Source: Microcaldota archaeon
GTDB taxonomy: Archaea; Micrarchaeota; Micrarchaeia; Micrarchaeales; CABMGC01
Direction: 5' to 3'
Assembly: GCA_021823435.1 (NCBI GenBank)
Contig: JAKANZ010000001.1
Span: 1-40,330 of the forward strand
DNA length: 40,330 nucleotides
The notes beneath the pieces were generated by a model. It ran no database searches and was not told the origin of the DNA. It saw nothing but the letters and a program-made list of their open reading frames with translations. Of this stretch, positions 8,007 through 15,363 are shown in pieces (the stretch's first letter is position 1; every line of letters begins with the position of its first letter). A program made the position numbers and the translations under genes.

Positions 8007-9140
8007 TTAGGCTGCGAGCATCAGCTCGTTCTTCAGTCTCAGGTTCTTGGCAAGTACCTCGTTCATGTTCGGCGTCTTCCTGAGTACCATTTTAATCTCC
8101 ATCTTGTTGTGCCTGTCTCCCTCCTTGTACCATCCAGGTGCCTGTTGCATCTCTATCGCCAGGAACGCCTCCTGGCTCGCGTGAATCCAGCGATGCAGCT
8201 CTGGGTTGAGTTCAAGTATGGTCGTGTACGTTGACTCGGGATGGGCGGTCACAAAGACGAACCCGTGCCCGTATATCACGCTGTTTGTGTCAGGCATCGC
8301 CGTGACCTTTAGCTTTCCGCTGTGCGTCGTCTCTATAAGCTCGACCGGCACGATGTACGGTATCCAGTGTATCCTGCTCAGCGCGGCCACAAGCCTGAGC
8401 CTTCCCAGCTTCTCCACTTTGAGCTTCGCTCCCAAGGGCTCGTATTCTGGAACTGGATTCAACGCCAGATTGGCCACGTTTATGACAGGTCCATTTACCT
8501 TCGTGTCCGTTTCGTACCTGGCCATGAGGAAGAGGTACTTCGCCTTTATCTTGCCCGTGCCCCAGTCGATCTCGCTCTCTACGAACGGGACTATGTGTTC
8601 GGGTCCCTTTCTCGCCACTCCGTGCTCTATGCTGCTTACCACACTTGCCCTGAACGAAAACGGCGCCGCGTCCATTGCCGCTTCCGCTTCCTTCTTGTAC
8701 TTCCTGACAGCGGCCTCCGGGTTCTCGCTCACCAAAAGCAAACGCACAAGGTCCGGCGCTATTCTGAGGCCAGGATGCGCCTCATCCAGCGTAAGCGCTA
8801 GCGCCGACCACTCTCTATTGCCCAGGTGCTCGAGAACATACTCGGCAAGTGCGCTTATCGCCTCATTGGTCTCCTCGTCCTTCACCGCCCCTCTCGCAGC
8901 CATGAGCTGCAACCGCGTGATCTTGAGTAGCACCTTCCTGCTTGCCTCGTCCGCGTTCTTTGCATTCATCACTTTTTTGGCGTAGTGCAGCTTGTCCAGA
9001 ATAACGCCTACGCTAGCGTTGTCGTTCTTCCGCAGTTCGTGTTTCAGCACGTTGAAGGCTTCCTTGCTCAGCAACTCTGTCTTGAGTTCAGCTATCTGCT
9101 TTAGCCTTGCTTCACGTGCGCCATACTCCCCAATAGGCAC
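8007..9140 (-). CDS. hypothetical protein, 377 aa
   Basis: Not recognised. The N-terminal half is helical and repeat-like (short helical pairs as in ARM/TPR-type solenoids: REWSALALTLDEAHPG, LVRLLLVSENPEAAVRKYKKEAE). The C-terminal half looks mixed (VNVANLALNPVPEY, FVFVTAHPESTYTTIL). No membrane segment or catalytic motif is seen. A TATA element lies near 9190. A strong Shine-Dalgarno GGAGGTG overlaps the formal GTG start at 9140; the spacing would fit better an ATT codon two codons downstream (9132-9134). Either start gives nearly the same protein. The gene lies downstream of the pilus locus in the same direction but has its own promoter. Confidence 0.7.
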   Translation of the reverse strand: MPIGEYGAREARLKQIAELKTELLSKEAFNVLKHELRKNDNASVGVILDKLHYAKKVMNAKNADEASRKVLLKITRLQLMAARGAVKDEETNEAISALAEYVLEHLGNREWSALALTLDEAHPGLRIAPDLVRLLLVSENPEAAVRKYKKEAEAAMDAAPFSFRASVVSSIEHGVARKGPEHIVPFVESEIDWGTGKIKAKYLFLMARYETDTKVNGPVINVANLALNPVPEYEPLGAKLKVEKLGRLRLVAALSRIHWIPYIVPVELIETTHSGKLKVTAMPDTNSVIYGHGFVFVTAHPESTYTTILELNPELHRWIHASQEAFLAIEMQQAPGWYKEGDRHNKMEIKMVLRKTPNMNEVLAKNLRLKNELMLAA

Positions 9141-9269
9141 ACCTCCTCGATCTTACGTCTTCCCCAGGCAGAATTGGCGCTTCAGATTTATACGGCTTAT
9201 GTGCAAATACGTTGATTGTTTTACTGATTTGACGATCAACGAACCCGCGTTTGCATTCTTCCGCAAGCC

Positions 9270-9650
9270 TCAGGAACGGCTAAGATACGCTGTCCCGTTC
9301 TCTATCTTGATTCCGATTGTCGCATACTCACCATCTGGGCACATCAGACCGTTCTGCGCCGAAACTCTGTAGATGAAATAGAACGTGCCGTCTCTTGTAG
9401 AGACAGAGTTTCCGGCTATCGAGGAGTTGCACAGCCCGCGGGGCAGGTAGAAGTTGCCCGAGGATGAAGAGCCCAGCATGGCTGTGTTGAGCGAGTCCAC
9501 TAATTGCGATATCTCGAACGCGCCGAAGCTTCCGGAGAGGCCGGCATAGGTTCTGGCCACCGCTCCGAGCGCCAAAGCGAATGAGAGCCCAGCCAGAGCT
9601 AGATAGAGGAGAAGCTCTAGCGACAGCTGGGCCCTCGTGCCCTCATCTAT
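9270..9650 (-). CDS. type IV pilin-like / class III signal peptide protein
   Basis: The visible frame contains a classic archaeal pilin N-terminus: T-R-A-Q-L-S-L-E followed by a hydrophobic helix (LLLYLALAGLSFALALGAVA), then an extracytoplasmic domain with three cysteines (GLCNSS, GLMCPDG) ending GTAYLSRS. The first conventional start is TTG at 9575, which would cut through the hydrophobic helix and remove the processing site, so it cannot be right. The upstream frame has no ATG, GTG or TTG. An ATA at 9650 overlaps the stop of the preceding pilin gene (ATAG). A nearby ATG is in another frame and ends after nine codons. Either AUA is the start or there is a one-base frameshift near 9640. Confidence 0.6.
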   Translation of the reverse strand: MDEGTRAQLSLELLLYLALAGLSFALALGAVARTYAGLSGSFGAFEISQLVDSLNTAMLGSSSSGNFYLPRGLCNSSIAGNSVSTRDGTFYFIYRVSAQNGLMCPDGEYATIGIKIENGTAYLSRS

Positions 9651-9913
9651 ACGCTGTTGCTCGTAAGCGAAGCAAGTTCCCTGCTTATCGCGCTGGAGAC
9701 GCTCACATTCGCGCCGTTCATGCTCACGTTGCTCACAACAGCGCCCTTGAGCTTAACGACCATGGCCAGCGCCAGCACGATCACTATGCTCGCTGCGGCC
9801 ACCATCATTATGTACTCCAGGGAGCTCTGCGCCTTCTTGCTCTTGGCAAGCGCCAAAAACGCAAGCGCGCCTGCTGGCAAGAGCCCGTATACTGTCTTCC
9901 CAATCTTTTCCAT
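9647..9913 (-). CDS. type IV pilin-like protein with class III signal peptide
   Basis: 88 aa. After a leader of about 27 residues comes K-A-Q-S-S-L-E-Y followed by a hydrophobic helix (IMMVAAASIVIVLALAMVV), the cleavage and assembly region of archaeal type IV prepilins processed by PibD/EppA-type peptidases. The mature part is short, Ser/Asn-rich, with N-x-S sequons. The leader contains an unusual hydrophobic stretch of its own (LLPAGALAFLALAKSKK), so membrane topology before cleavage is not simple. It lies between the platform gene (9923) and the second pilin-like gene, with which it overlaps by four bases. Confidence 0.8.
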   Translation of the reverse strand: MEKIGKTVYGLLPAGALAFLALAKSKKAQSSLEYIMMVAAASIVIVLALAMVVKLKGAVVSNVSMNGANVSVSSAISRELASLTSNSV

Positions 9914-9922
9914 TTTTCCACC

Positions 9923-10552
9923 TCATAGTATTCCGGTCAGATATGCATGCGAGGTAAGCGTTATCGTGATTCCCAGCCCGAGATACGGAAGAATCGAAAC
10001 AATATTCTGCACTACGCGTCTTTCGGGATGTGCGAACGCAGCGGAGAGGCAGAGCGTGACAGCCACATATAGCGACGTAACGAGCATGAAGCCCTGTGCG
10101 AGAGAACCCACAGAGCTCGACGCGCCGAGCGATCCTGTCAGAATCACTGCGCTTATTCCTGAGAAGAGGGGGAAGAAGACACCCATCCCCATGTAGACCA
10201 GCGCAAGCGGCGCGCCAGCCTTTGCTTTAAACCTATTCCCTTCCTGCATCCTGTTTTCCAGGCGCGTCTCCAAAAGGCCCAGCGCCACGCTGACGTTTGT
10301 GCCACGCTCTACTCCCTGGGTCACAAGCGCCATCAGTTCTCCGGTCGCCTCGTTTGCACAGAGCAAATGCGTGTCGCAGCAGGAGCCTGTGAGACGCAAT
10401 TCCGTGGCTATCCTTCCCAACTGTACGTTTCCGCCAGCACAAGCAAACAGTCTCTTCAGCAGCAGCCTCTTTTTTTCCATAGCAAGCTCGTGTGCTAGCA
10501 CAAGCGCGTGCTCGTCTCCCTGCCTGTTTCTCTCCGATATTGTACTACGCAA
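9923..10552 (-). CDS. type IV pilus/type II secretion membrane platform protein (TadC/T2SF-like), C-terminal module
   Basis: 209 aa. The N-terminal half is cytosolic and helical (LMALVTQGVERGTNVSVALGLLETRLENRMQ), resembling a T2SF domain. Three hydrophobic helices follow (about residues 120-142, 150-172, 185-205). T2SF proteins form the inner-membrane platform on which the pilus ATPase acts. The formal start is TTG (10552), overlapping the stop of the partner gene by eight bases; no ATG lies close by. Together with the product of 10545-11198 it adds up to about 425 aa, similar to a single TadB+TadC or FlaJ-like platform split in two. Confidence 0.75.
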   Translation of the reverse strand: MRSTISERNRQGDEHALVLAHELAMEKKRLLLKRLFACAGGNVQLGRIATELRLTGSCCDTHLLCANEATGELMALVTQGVERGTNVSVALGLLETRLENRMQEGNRFKAKAGAPLALVYMGMGVFFPLFSGISAVILTGSLGASSSVGSLAQGFMLVTSLYVAVTLCLSAAFAHPERRVVQNIVSILPYLGLGITITLTSHAYLTGIL

Positions 10553-11198
10553 ACAACCGCCTCCACATCAGAAAACTTCCGGCAGAATACATTACTGGCA
10601 TGATAAACACTAGGAAAAAGGAGAAGAGCAGCATGCCGAAATAGGCATGCGAGAGTATGCTGTCGCCTATGAAGGCAAAGACAAGAAAAGAAGGCAGAAC
10701 GGTGGATAGGAACATGTTGAAGGTGGCATATCGCTGTGCGCCTTCCTCTATGTCAGTCTTCCGTGACTCATCCCTGCGGCTATGCCTCTGTATCTCTGTC
10801 TCTATCCATCCAGTTCCCTCCCCCGCAGGTTCCGCATCCCAGTCCATCAGGCGCCCCAGCGCGTGTACCAGCGTCGATCTTCTGAGGCTTTCAATGCGTA
10901 TCTCCTTTGCAGATTCCACCAGCGACCTCGTATAGGAATGACCGGAACGCACGCGATACAGAACCCTGTGAAGATAGTCAACGAACGCGGATCCGCTGGT
11001 CTTTTCCAGGTACGTCCTCGTGTTTGCCTGGAGTAGTGCGTACATCGCAAGCGCGCACGCGTTGGCCGCAGCAAGAATACCTGCAAACCACGCCGGCCCG
11101 GGAAGGTCATTTGCATAATAGACAACGAGCGCAAGCAGTAATGCCGCAAGCTCAAGCGCAATAGTTTTCACCAACATATGCGGACGCACGCGCATCAT
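10545..11198 (-). CDS. type IV pilus membrane platform protein (TadB/T2SF-like), N-terminal module
   Basis: 217 aa from the ATG at 11198, chosen because its ATGA overlaps the TGA of the ATPase gene; a longer frame would run into that gene. Two membrane helices at the N-terminus (IALELAALLLALVVYYA and FAGILAAANACALAMYALL), a cytosolic helical domain (LHRVLYRVRSGHSYTRSLVESAKEI), then two C-terminal helices (TVLPSFLVFAFIGDSIL and GMLLFSFFLVFIMPVMY). This topology and order match archaeal FlaJ/TadB-type T2SF proteins. It is translationally coupled on both sides, which suggests a one-to-one complex with the second platform protein. Confidence 0.75.
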   Translation of the reverse strand: MMRVRPHMLVKTIALELAALLLALVVYYANDLPGPAWFAGILAAANACALAMYALLQANTRTYLEKTSGSAFVDYLHRVLYRVRSGHSYTRSLVESAKEIRIESLRRSTLVHALGRLMDWDAEPAGEGTGWIETEIQRHSRRDESRKTDIEEGAQRYATFNMFLSTVLPSFLVFAFIGDSILSHAYFGMLLFSFFLVFIMPVMYSAGSFLMWRRLFA

Positions 11199-12727
11199 GC
11201 ATATCCCTGTATCTTCTCCAAGACCTCGACCGAACTGGCGCATCCTTCGCAAGCTACCCTCAGGAATTCTGAACGCCTGTCCAACTCTTTCACAACCAAA
11301 GCTTTCGATAGTCCGTTCTTTTTAGAGAACGCCTCCACCACTTTGGATCCAGTAATGGCGCCCCTGTCCAGCCTGCCATTGCTGACAGCGCAGTTCACAT
11401 CGACTGAGTCGCTCCCCTCTATAACCGTGCCCAGCTTTTCCGTCTCCGCCCTGCTAAGCCACCTGTACTCGTACACCTCACCCAGTACCCTGCGCGAAAC
11501 ATCTATGTGCTTCATGTACAGCGCGATATCGAGCGAACTCAGCGAACGCACCTCAACATCCATGGGCGTGATGATCAGCTTCTTCACTATGTCAAGGCCT
11601 CCTGAGTTGCTGTGCATCGTTGTCATGAACGGAATGCCCAGGCTCGCGCCTGAGAAGAGCTCGCGGGTCTCGGCGCCGCGCACCTCTCCCACGACCAGCC
11701 TGTCTGGTCTCATGCGAAGGGCGTTCATCACTTGCTCCCGTGTATTCGTTCTGCCTCCACGGCCATCCCCGTAGAGCGCAACGCTGTTGTTTATATCCAG
11801 CTTTATCTTCAGCTCGTTAACCTCCTCCTCTATGGTCAGTATCTTCTCCGTTCTTGGCAGCAATCCAAAGAGTGCGCTCATCATGGTTGTCTTGCCGCTC
11901 GCCGGAGCTCCGGCTATTATGATGTTCAGTCCCGAGTCCACAGCTAGCCAGAGGTACGCAAGCGTGTCGAAGTCTGTCGTGCCTTTCTTTATCAGGTAGT
12001 TCGGGCCCACAAGCCTGTTGTCTGCAAGACGTATAGACGCAGCCGCACCGCTCAGTGCATAGGGTCTTATCTGTGCATGCACTCTCGCATCCCCGACCTG
12101 TGCATCTATGATTGGCGTGTCATCGCGCAGTTCCTTATCCGTCTCGTAAATAAGCTTGTTGATATTGTGCCTAAACGCATCCTCGTTCGCAAATCTCAGG
12201 TTTGTCGAGCATCTTCCATAGTCTACGTGGAATACGTTTATGCGTGACGAGGGCGCGTTGATCTCTATCTCCTCTATCCTCTTCCTGTCCTCCATCAGCA
12301 TGCTTATCGGCCCGTAGCCCACGGTGTCGTGAGCCACCAGGTATGAGATGAAATCGGCTCGTTCTTTCGCCGTGCTCTGGAGCAGGCTTCCCGCCGCTAT
12401 TTTGCGTGCCTTATCCAGGGCCCCCACGCTCATCTCGGCTTCACCGGAACCGGCAAACGCGTCCACAACCGCGTGTTTCGCCTCCTCTGCGTGCAGCACC
12501 TCAACGCCGCTCAGCCTCACGCACCCATTTCCGACGATATAGCGGTAACCCGTACTATCCTTCCCCAGCGCCCTGGGCACCAATCCCCCAAGCGGCTCCA
12601 CAATCCGGTACCCTTCCTCCATGTCCATGAGAAAACTTAGCCTGGAACGGAGGGGGCCTGAGACAGGTTTAGGAGTCCCAGCTAATTTATTTACTATACT
12701 CCTCAATCTTTTACTTAGGTAAAACAT
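11195..12727 (-). CDS. type II/IV secretion system ATPase (GspE/VirB11/TadA-type) of pilus assembly
   Basis: 510 aa. Walker A GAPASGKTT (about residues 273-281), an acidic box (TIEEEVNEL), Walker B region DRLVVGEVRGAE, and a His box (TTMHSNSGG). The N-terminal part contains the GSP-type VGYGPISMLMEDRKRIEEI segment typical of archaeal PilB/FlaI relatives. It hydrolyses ATP to drive pilin insertion. A TTG at 12748 would extend the frame, but a GATATAAG box (12753-12760) implies transcription start near 12731, so the ATG at 12727 is preferred. It is the first gene of the operon ATPase, two platforms, two pilins. No processing peptidase is present in the window. Confidence 0.9.
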   Translation of the reverse strand: MFYLSKRLRSIVNKLAGTPKPVSGPLRSRLSFLMDMEEGYRIVEPLGGLVPRALGKDSTGYRYIVGNGCVRLSGVEVLHAEEAKHAVVDAFAGSGEAEMSVGALDKARKIAAGSLLQSTAKERADFISYLVAHDTVGYGPISMLMEDRKRIEEIEINAPSSRINVFHVDYGRCSTNLRFANEDAFRHNINKLIYETDKELRDDTPIIDAQVGDARVHAQIRPYALSGAAASIRLADNRLVGPNYLIKKGTTDFDTLAYLWLAVDSGLNIIIAGAPASGKTTMMSALFGLLPRTEKILTIEEEVNELKIKLDINNSVALYGDGRGGRTNTREQVMNALRMRPDRLVVGEVRGAETRELFSGASLGIPFMTTMHSNSGGLDIVKKLIITPMDVEVRSLSSLDIALYMKHIDVSRRVLGEVYEYRWLSRAETEKLGTVIEGSDSVDVNCAVSNGRLDRGAITGSKVVEAFSKKNGLSKALVVKELDRRSEFLRVACEGCASSVEVLEKIQGYA

Positions 12728-12821
12728 ATGTAGTATAGTGTCGCTCAATATTCTTATATCTTTCCGTTTCTTTGCATTTTACCGCGGTTCACCGCCGCTA
12801 CGCGATGGCAAGACTGGTTAC

Positions 12822-12831
12822 ATTTATATAA
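12822..12831 (+). promoter_or_regulatory. TATA box of winged-helix regulator gene
   Basis: ATTTATATAA centred 27 bp before the ATG at 12854. This spacing is the archaeal promoter-to-TSS distance, so the mRNA is predicted to be leaderless. It supports ATG 12854 over the upstream TTG at 12833. Confidence 0.6.
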
Positions 12832-12853
12832 TTTGGTATCGAATTTAACGCGT

Positions 12854-13195
12854 ATGGCAAGGAGAGAGAGGGGCGAAGACAAGATCTGGATGCTCAGAAA
12901 GGTGCTGAGCAAACCTAACTTCGCGGTTCTGAAACTGCTGATGGAGAAGTCTCCCAGGACTACGAGGGAACTCTACCAGATACTCGGCAAACAGTTCACC
13001 AGAAAGACGCTGATCATCACGCTCAGGAATCTGTCGATGAACCTAAGCGTGCTTCAGCCAACTCACATACGCACAGAACGCGGCTACGATCTTGGCTATG
13101 GCATCAACCCAAGGCTAAAGGACGTGATCAAGCTGGTTGAGAAGTGCGAGAACATAGTAGAAAGCGTCTCCTCGTCCACCTCAAAGGCCAGCTGA
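12854..13195 (+). CDS. winged helix-turn-helix transcriptional regulator
   Basis: 113 aa. The core reads NFAVLKLLMEKSPRTTRELYQ (helix-turn into recognition-helix region), then FTRKTLIITLRNLS and a wing-like beta hairpin (LQPTHIRTERGYDLGYGINP). This order fits an ArsR/MarR-type wHTH DNA-binding protein. The C-terminal helix (RLKDVIKLVEKCENIVESV) may dimerise. The start at ATG 12854 follows from the TATA box at 12822-12831. It is divergent from the pilus ATPase gene and could control it, which is inference from position. The next gene downstream is the small ubiquitin-fold-like ORF. Confidence 0.75.
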   Translation: MARRERGEDKIWMLRKVLSKPNFAVLKLLMEKSPRTTRELYQILGKQFTRKTLIITLRNLSMNLSVLQPTHIRTERGYDLGYGINPRLKDVIKLVEKCENIVESVSSSTSKAS

Positions 13196-13238
13196 TGCGG
13201 CCCGCTCTTCCTTTCGGCTCTTTTTATAGGCGAGTGGC

Positions 13239-13430
13239 ATAAGCGGAGAGAAAAAGTACAGGGTAACTGTAAGCGGTAGCGACTTCACCTACACCGTGAT
13301 GGTGGAAGCCAACGAAAAAACGACCATGCGCCAGTTCAAAGAGCTTGCCGCAAAGAAGATAAAGGAACAGTACGGCTTCGACCTGCCCGAAGATGCTGTT
13401 GTCGATCTCGAGTTTGAAAGAGCCGAATAG
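13239..13430 (+). CDS. small protein with ubiquitin-like (beta-grasp) layout, probable AUA start
   Basis: 63 aa: a beta hairpin (KKYRVTVSGSDFTYTVMVEA), a helix (TMRQFKELAAKKIKEQYG) and a strand (DAVVDLEFE). This beta-beta-alpha-beta order and spacing resemble ubiquitin-like proteins, but no C-terminal Gly-Gly tail exists, so conjugation is unlikely. No ATG, GTG or TTG precedes the first strand; the frame opens after a TAG with ATA at 13239, and AGGCGA lies five bases upstream of it. I therefore propose an AUA start; conventional internal starts would delete the first strand. The stop lies four bases before the converging FNR stop. Coding character is clear (third-position bias); the fold call is tentative. 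Confidence 0.6.
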   Translation: MSGEKKYRVTVSGSDFTYTVMVEANEKTTMRQFKELAAKKIKEQYGFDLPEDAVVDLEFERAE

Positions 13431-13434
13431 CAGG

Positions 13435-14175
13435 CTAGCCCCACACGTCGGCGCTTACTCTATTTGCCGGAACGTTCAATGCCGTCAGCGCATCTTTGAC
13501 TGCCTTCACGAACGCAAGCGGACCGCACACGTAGGCCATTCTTTCCGGGAAATCGGTGGCGTACTTCTGTATCATGCTCGAATCCACGTGCCCCGTCTGC
13601 CCAGTCCATCCGTCCCCTGGTGCGGGTCTGGTCACTGTAACAATCGTCCTCAGATTCAACGTCTTCTCCATCTCGGCGAGCTCCTGCTTCCTGATTATCT
13701 CTGTCGGATACTTTATGCTGTAGAGCATCACTATGTCAGCATTTGTGCCCAGAACACGCATGTGCCTTAGCATGGACATGAAGGGCGAAAGTCCGGTTCC
13801 GCCCGCGATGAAGAGCACCTTCTTGTCCTTGTTCGGGTCGAACCTGAACTGGCCGCTTGGCCCTTTGAGCACGAAAGGATCGTTGATCTCAACATCAGCG
13901 AAGTGCGACCTGCCTATGTGTTCTCCGTGTATCGGATTCTTTATCACGAAGAACTCAACGTTGACGGAAGAGGGGTCTGAGGCAATTGACATGGCACGAG
14001 CAACGTGCTTCTCGCCCGTCTGCTTGTCGATTCCCGATATCATCATGAACATGCCCGGATCGAACGAATTGGGCTTGCCGTCCTCGGGTCTCATGCCGAT
14101 TATCAGAACCTCCTGTGTCTCGTCTATCTTCTCGCTTATGAAATATTTCCGTTCAACTATTGGATAGGTTGTCAT
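13435..14175 (-). CDS. FAD/NAD(P)-binding oxidoreductase, ferredoxin-NADP reductase (FNR) superfamily
   Basis: 246 aa. Flavin domain with R-A-M-S-I-A-S (the R-x-Y/x-S FAD-binding motif, about residue 59), a phosphate-binding VLKGPSGQFRF, then an NAD(P) domain with LFIAGGTGLSPFMSML and the C-terminal YVCGPLAFVKAV. It lacks an N-terminal ferredoxin or globin domain and any visible 2Fe-2S cysteine cluster, so it is a stand-alone electron-transfer module that passes electrons between NAD(P)H and an unknown carrier. A partner cannot be named from the neighbours. A TATA-like CTATTTAT near 14211 serves it. It is the last of a run of minus-strand metabolic genes. Confidence 0.85.
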   Translation of the reverse strand: MTTYPIVERKYFISEKIDETQEVLIIGMRPEDGKPNSFDPGMFMMISGIDKQTGEKHVARAMSIASDPSSVNVEFFVIKNPIHGEHIGRSHFADVEINDPFVLKGPSGQFRFDPNKDKKVLFIAGGTGLSPFMSMLRHMRVLGTNADIVMLYSIKYPTEIIRKQELAEMEKTLNLRTIVTVTRPAPGDGWTGQTGHVDSSMIQKYATDFPERMAYVCGPLAFVKAVKDALTALNVPANRVSADVWG

Positions 14176-14243
14176 AATCTGTCAGCTTAGATGTAAAATG
14201 TCAGAAATAAATAGGTTCCAGGCCGCAACCCTTACCCGCATGC

Positions 14244-14813
14244 CTATCTGGCCAGCTCCTGCGTATGGACGCCGACGGCGCGATCTATGCTGAAAGAACC
14301 GACGGTAGCCACGAGCCTCTTTCGATGTGTTCCGTTGGTGAACTCCCTCGCCTCTTTCAAAGCATCGTCGACTCCCTTTCTGACCCAGCGCGTGGGCAGC
14401 GGGATGTTTACGCTTCTGATATCGAAACGCCTCATATGAGGAGGACACCTTATGCACGTATACCTGTCGTGGAAGAAGAGCTGCTTCGTCCTCGGGAAAT
14501 ATCCTGAAACGAAAATGTCCGCATCCTTTAGCGTTTCCAGAGCGTCGCTCCTGCGTTTTGTCTTCATCAGGACGTCGTTCAGCCCCTCAATCTCCGCATG
14601 ATTGCTATAGCCCTGTCTTATCTCCCTTTCAAGCCTGAAGTGCGGATGCGATATCGCCCTGTTTTGTCCGGTCCCCACCACAGCTCCGTCTTTTACTATT
14701 ATGCAACCATATCTCTCGTTGTCACTCTTTGACTGCCTCATCAGACCTGCACAGAGCTGATATCTCTTATCTAGCGTTATCGGAGCGATTTCCATGACGT
14801 TTGTCTGCGCCAT
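14244..14813 (-). CDS. cytidine/deoxycytidylate deaminase-fold zinc hydrolase
   Basis: 189 aa. Zinc site: H-A-E in SNHAEIEGLNDVL (about residue 72) with the catalytic Glu, then C-I-R-C in YTCIRCPPHM, matching the H-A-E ... C-x-x-C signature of dCMP/cytidine deaminases. The usual Pro before the first Cys is replaced by Thr and the motif is followed by PPHM. The first strand pair (ERYGCIIVKDGAVVGTGQNR) is normal for the fold. The C-terminal ~60 residues are unassigned. Substrate could be dCMP, a tRNA base or a pathway intermediate. The gene sits 9 nt after the HIT-family gene. Confidence 0.8.
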   Translation of the reverse strand: MAQTNVMEIAPITLDKRYQLCAGLMRQSKSDNERYGCIIVKDGAVVGTGQNRAISHPHFRLEREIRQGYSNHAEIEGLNDVLMKTKRRSDALETLKDADIFVSGYFPRTKQLFFHDRYTCIRCPPHMRRFDIRSVNIPLPTRWVRKGVDDALKEAREFTNGTHRKRLVATVGSFSIDRAVGVHTQELAR

Positions 14814-14822
14814 CTTGCCACG

Positions 14823-15302
14823 TCATTTGTAGTTTCCTTTTTCAGGAATGACGTACCGCACCCCTCCCGCCGGGTTTGCCATGTCGCCGACGTATCTCGG
14901 AATTATGTGCGCGTGCAGGTGGTCTACAGTTCTTCCTGCGGCTCTGCCGTTGTTTATCCCTATGTTCTCCCCATCCCTGCGGCTTCTCAGTTCGAGGTTG
15001 AGCAACGCGTCCTTGCAGAACTCTGCAGATTTCGCGTTGAGAGGCTTATCTATGAACCGCCTGTAAACGGTGCGCAGATCCGCGGTTCTGGTCGCCTCGA
15101 GCCCCCTCTGAAGTGCGACCAGGAGATCCCTGCGTTCGTCATTCGTCAGCTCGAAGAAATCTGCCACGTGCCTCTTGGTGAACACCTCCATGTGCCCTGG
15201 CGCTACTGGGAACTTATCGAACTGGCCCGCAAACTTGCGCGTCTCGAACACCACGTCAGCGTTCTCGGCGTATATTTTACAAAATACGCAGTTTTCTGTC
15301 AT
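14823..15302 (-). CDS. HIT-family nucleotide hydrolase/transferase
   Basis: 159 aa. N-terminal zinc pair C-V-F-C-K-I (residues 5-10), a HIT-fold strand (GQFDKFPVAPGHMEVFTKRH), and the histidine triad HLHAHII near residue 129 (His-x-His-x-His). A glycine-rich GINNGRAAGRTVDHLH precedes the triad as in HIT proteins. These enzymes hydrolyse or transfer nucleoside phosphates from nucleotide conjugates (AMP-lysine, Ap4A and similar). An insertion around residues 75-105 is longer than in typical 110-140-aa HINT proteins. A GATTAAATAG TATA-like box lies about 46 bp upstream, so a short leader is likely. Confidence 0.9.
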   Translation of the reverse strand: MTENCVFCKIYAENADVVFETRKFAGQFDKFPVAPGHMEVFTKRHVADFFELTNDERRDLLVALQRGLEATRTADLRTVYRRFIDKPLNAKSAEFCKDALLNLELRSRRDGENIGINNGRAAGRTVDHLHAHIIPRYVGDMANPAGGVRYVIPEKGNYK

Positions 15303-15363
15303 GCAACCCCTTATCCCCCAAACCTTCGATCGTTATTCCAGGCCGCCTATTTAATCATTGGCG

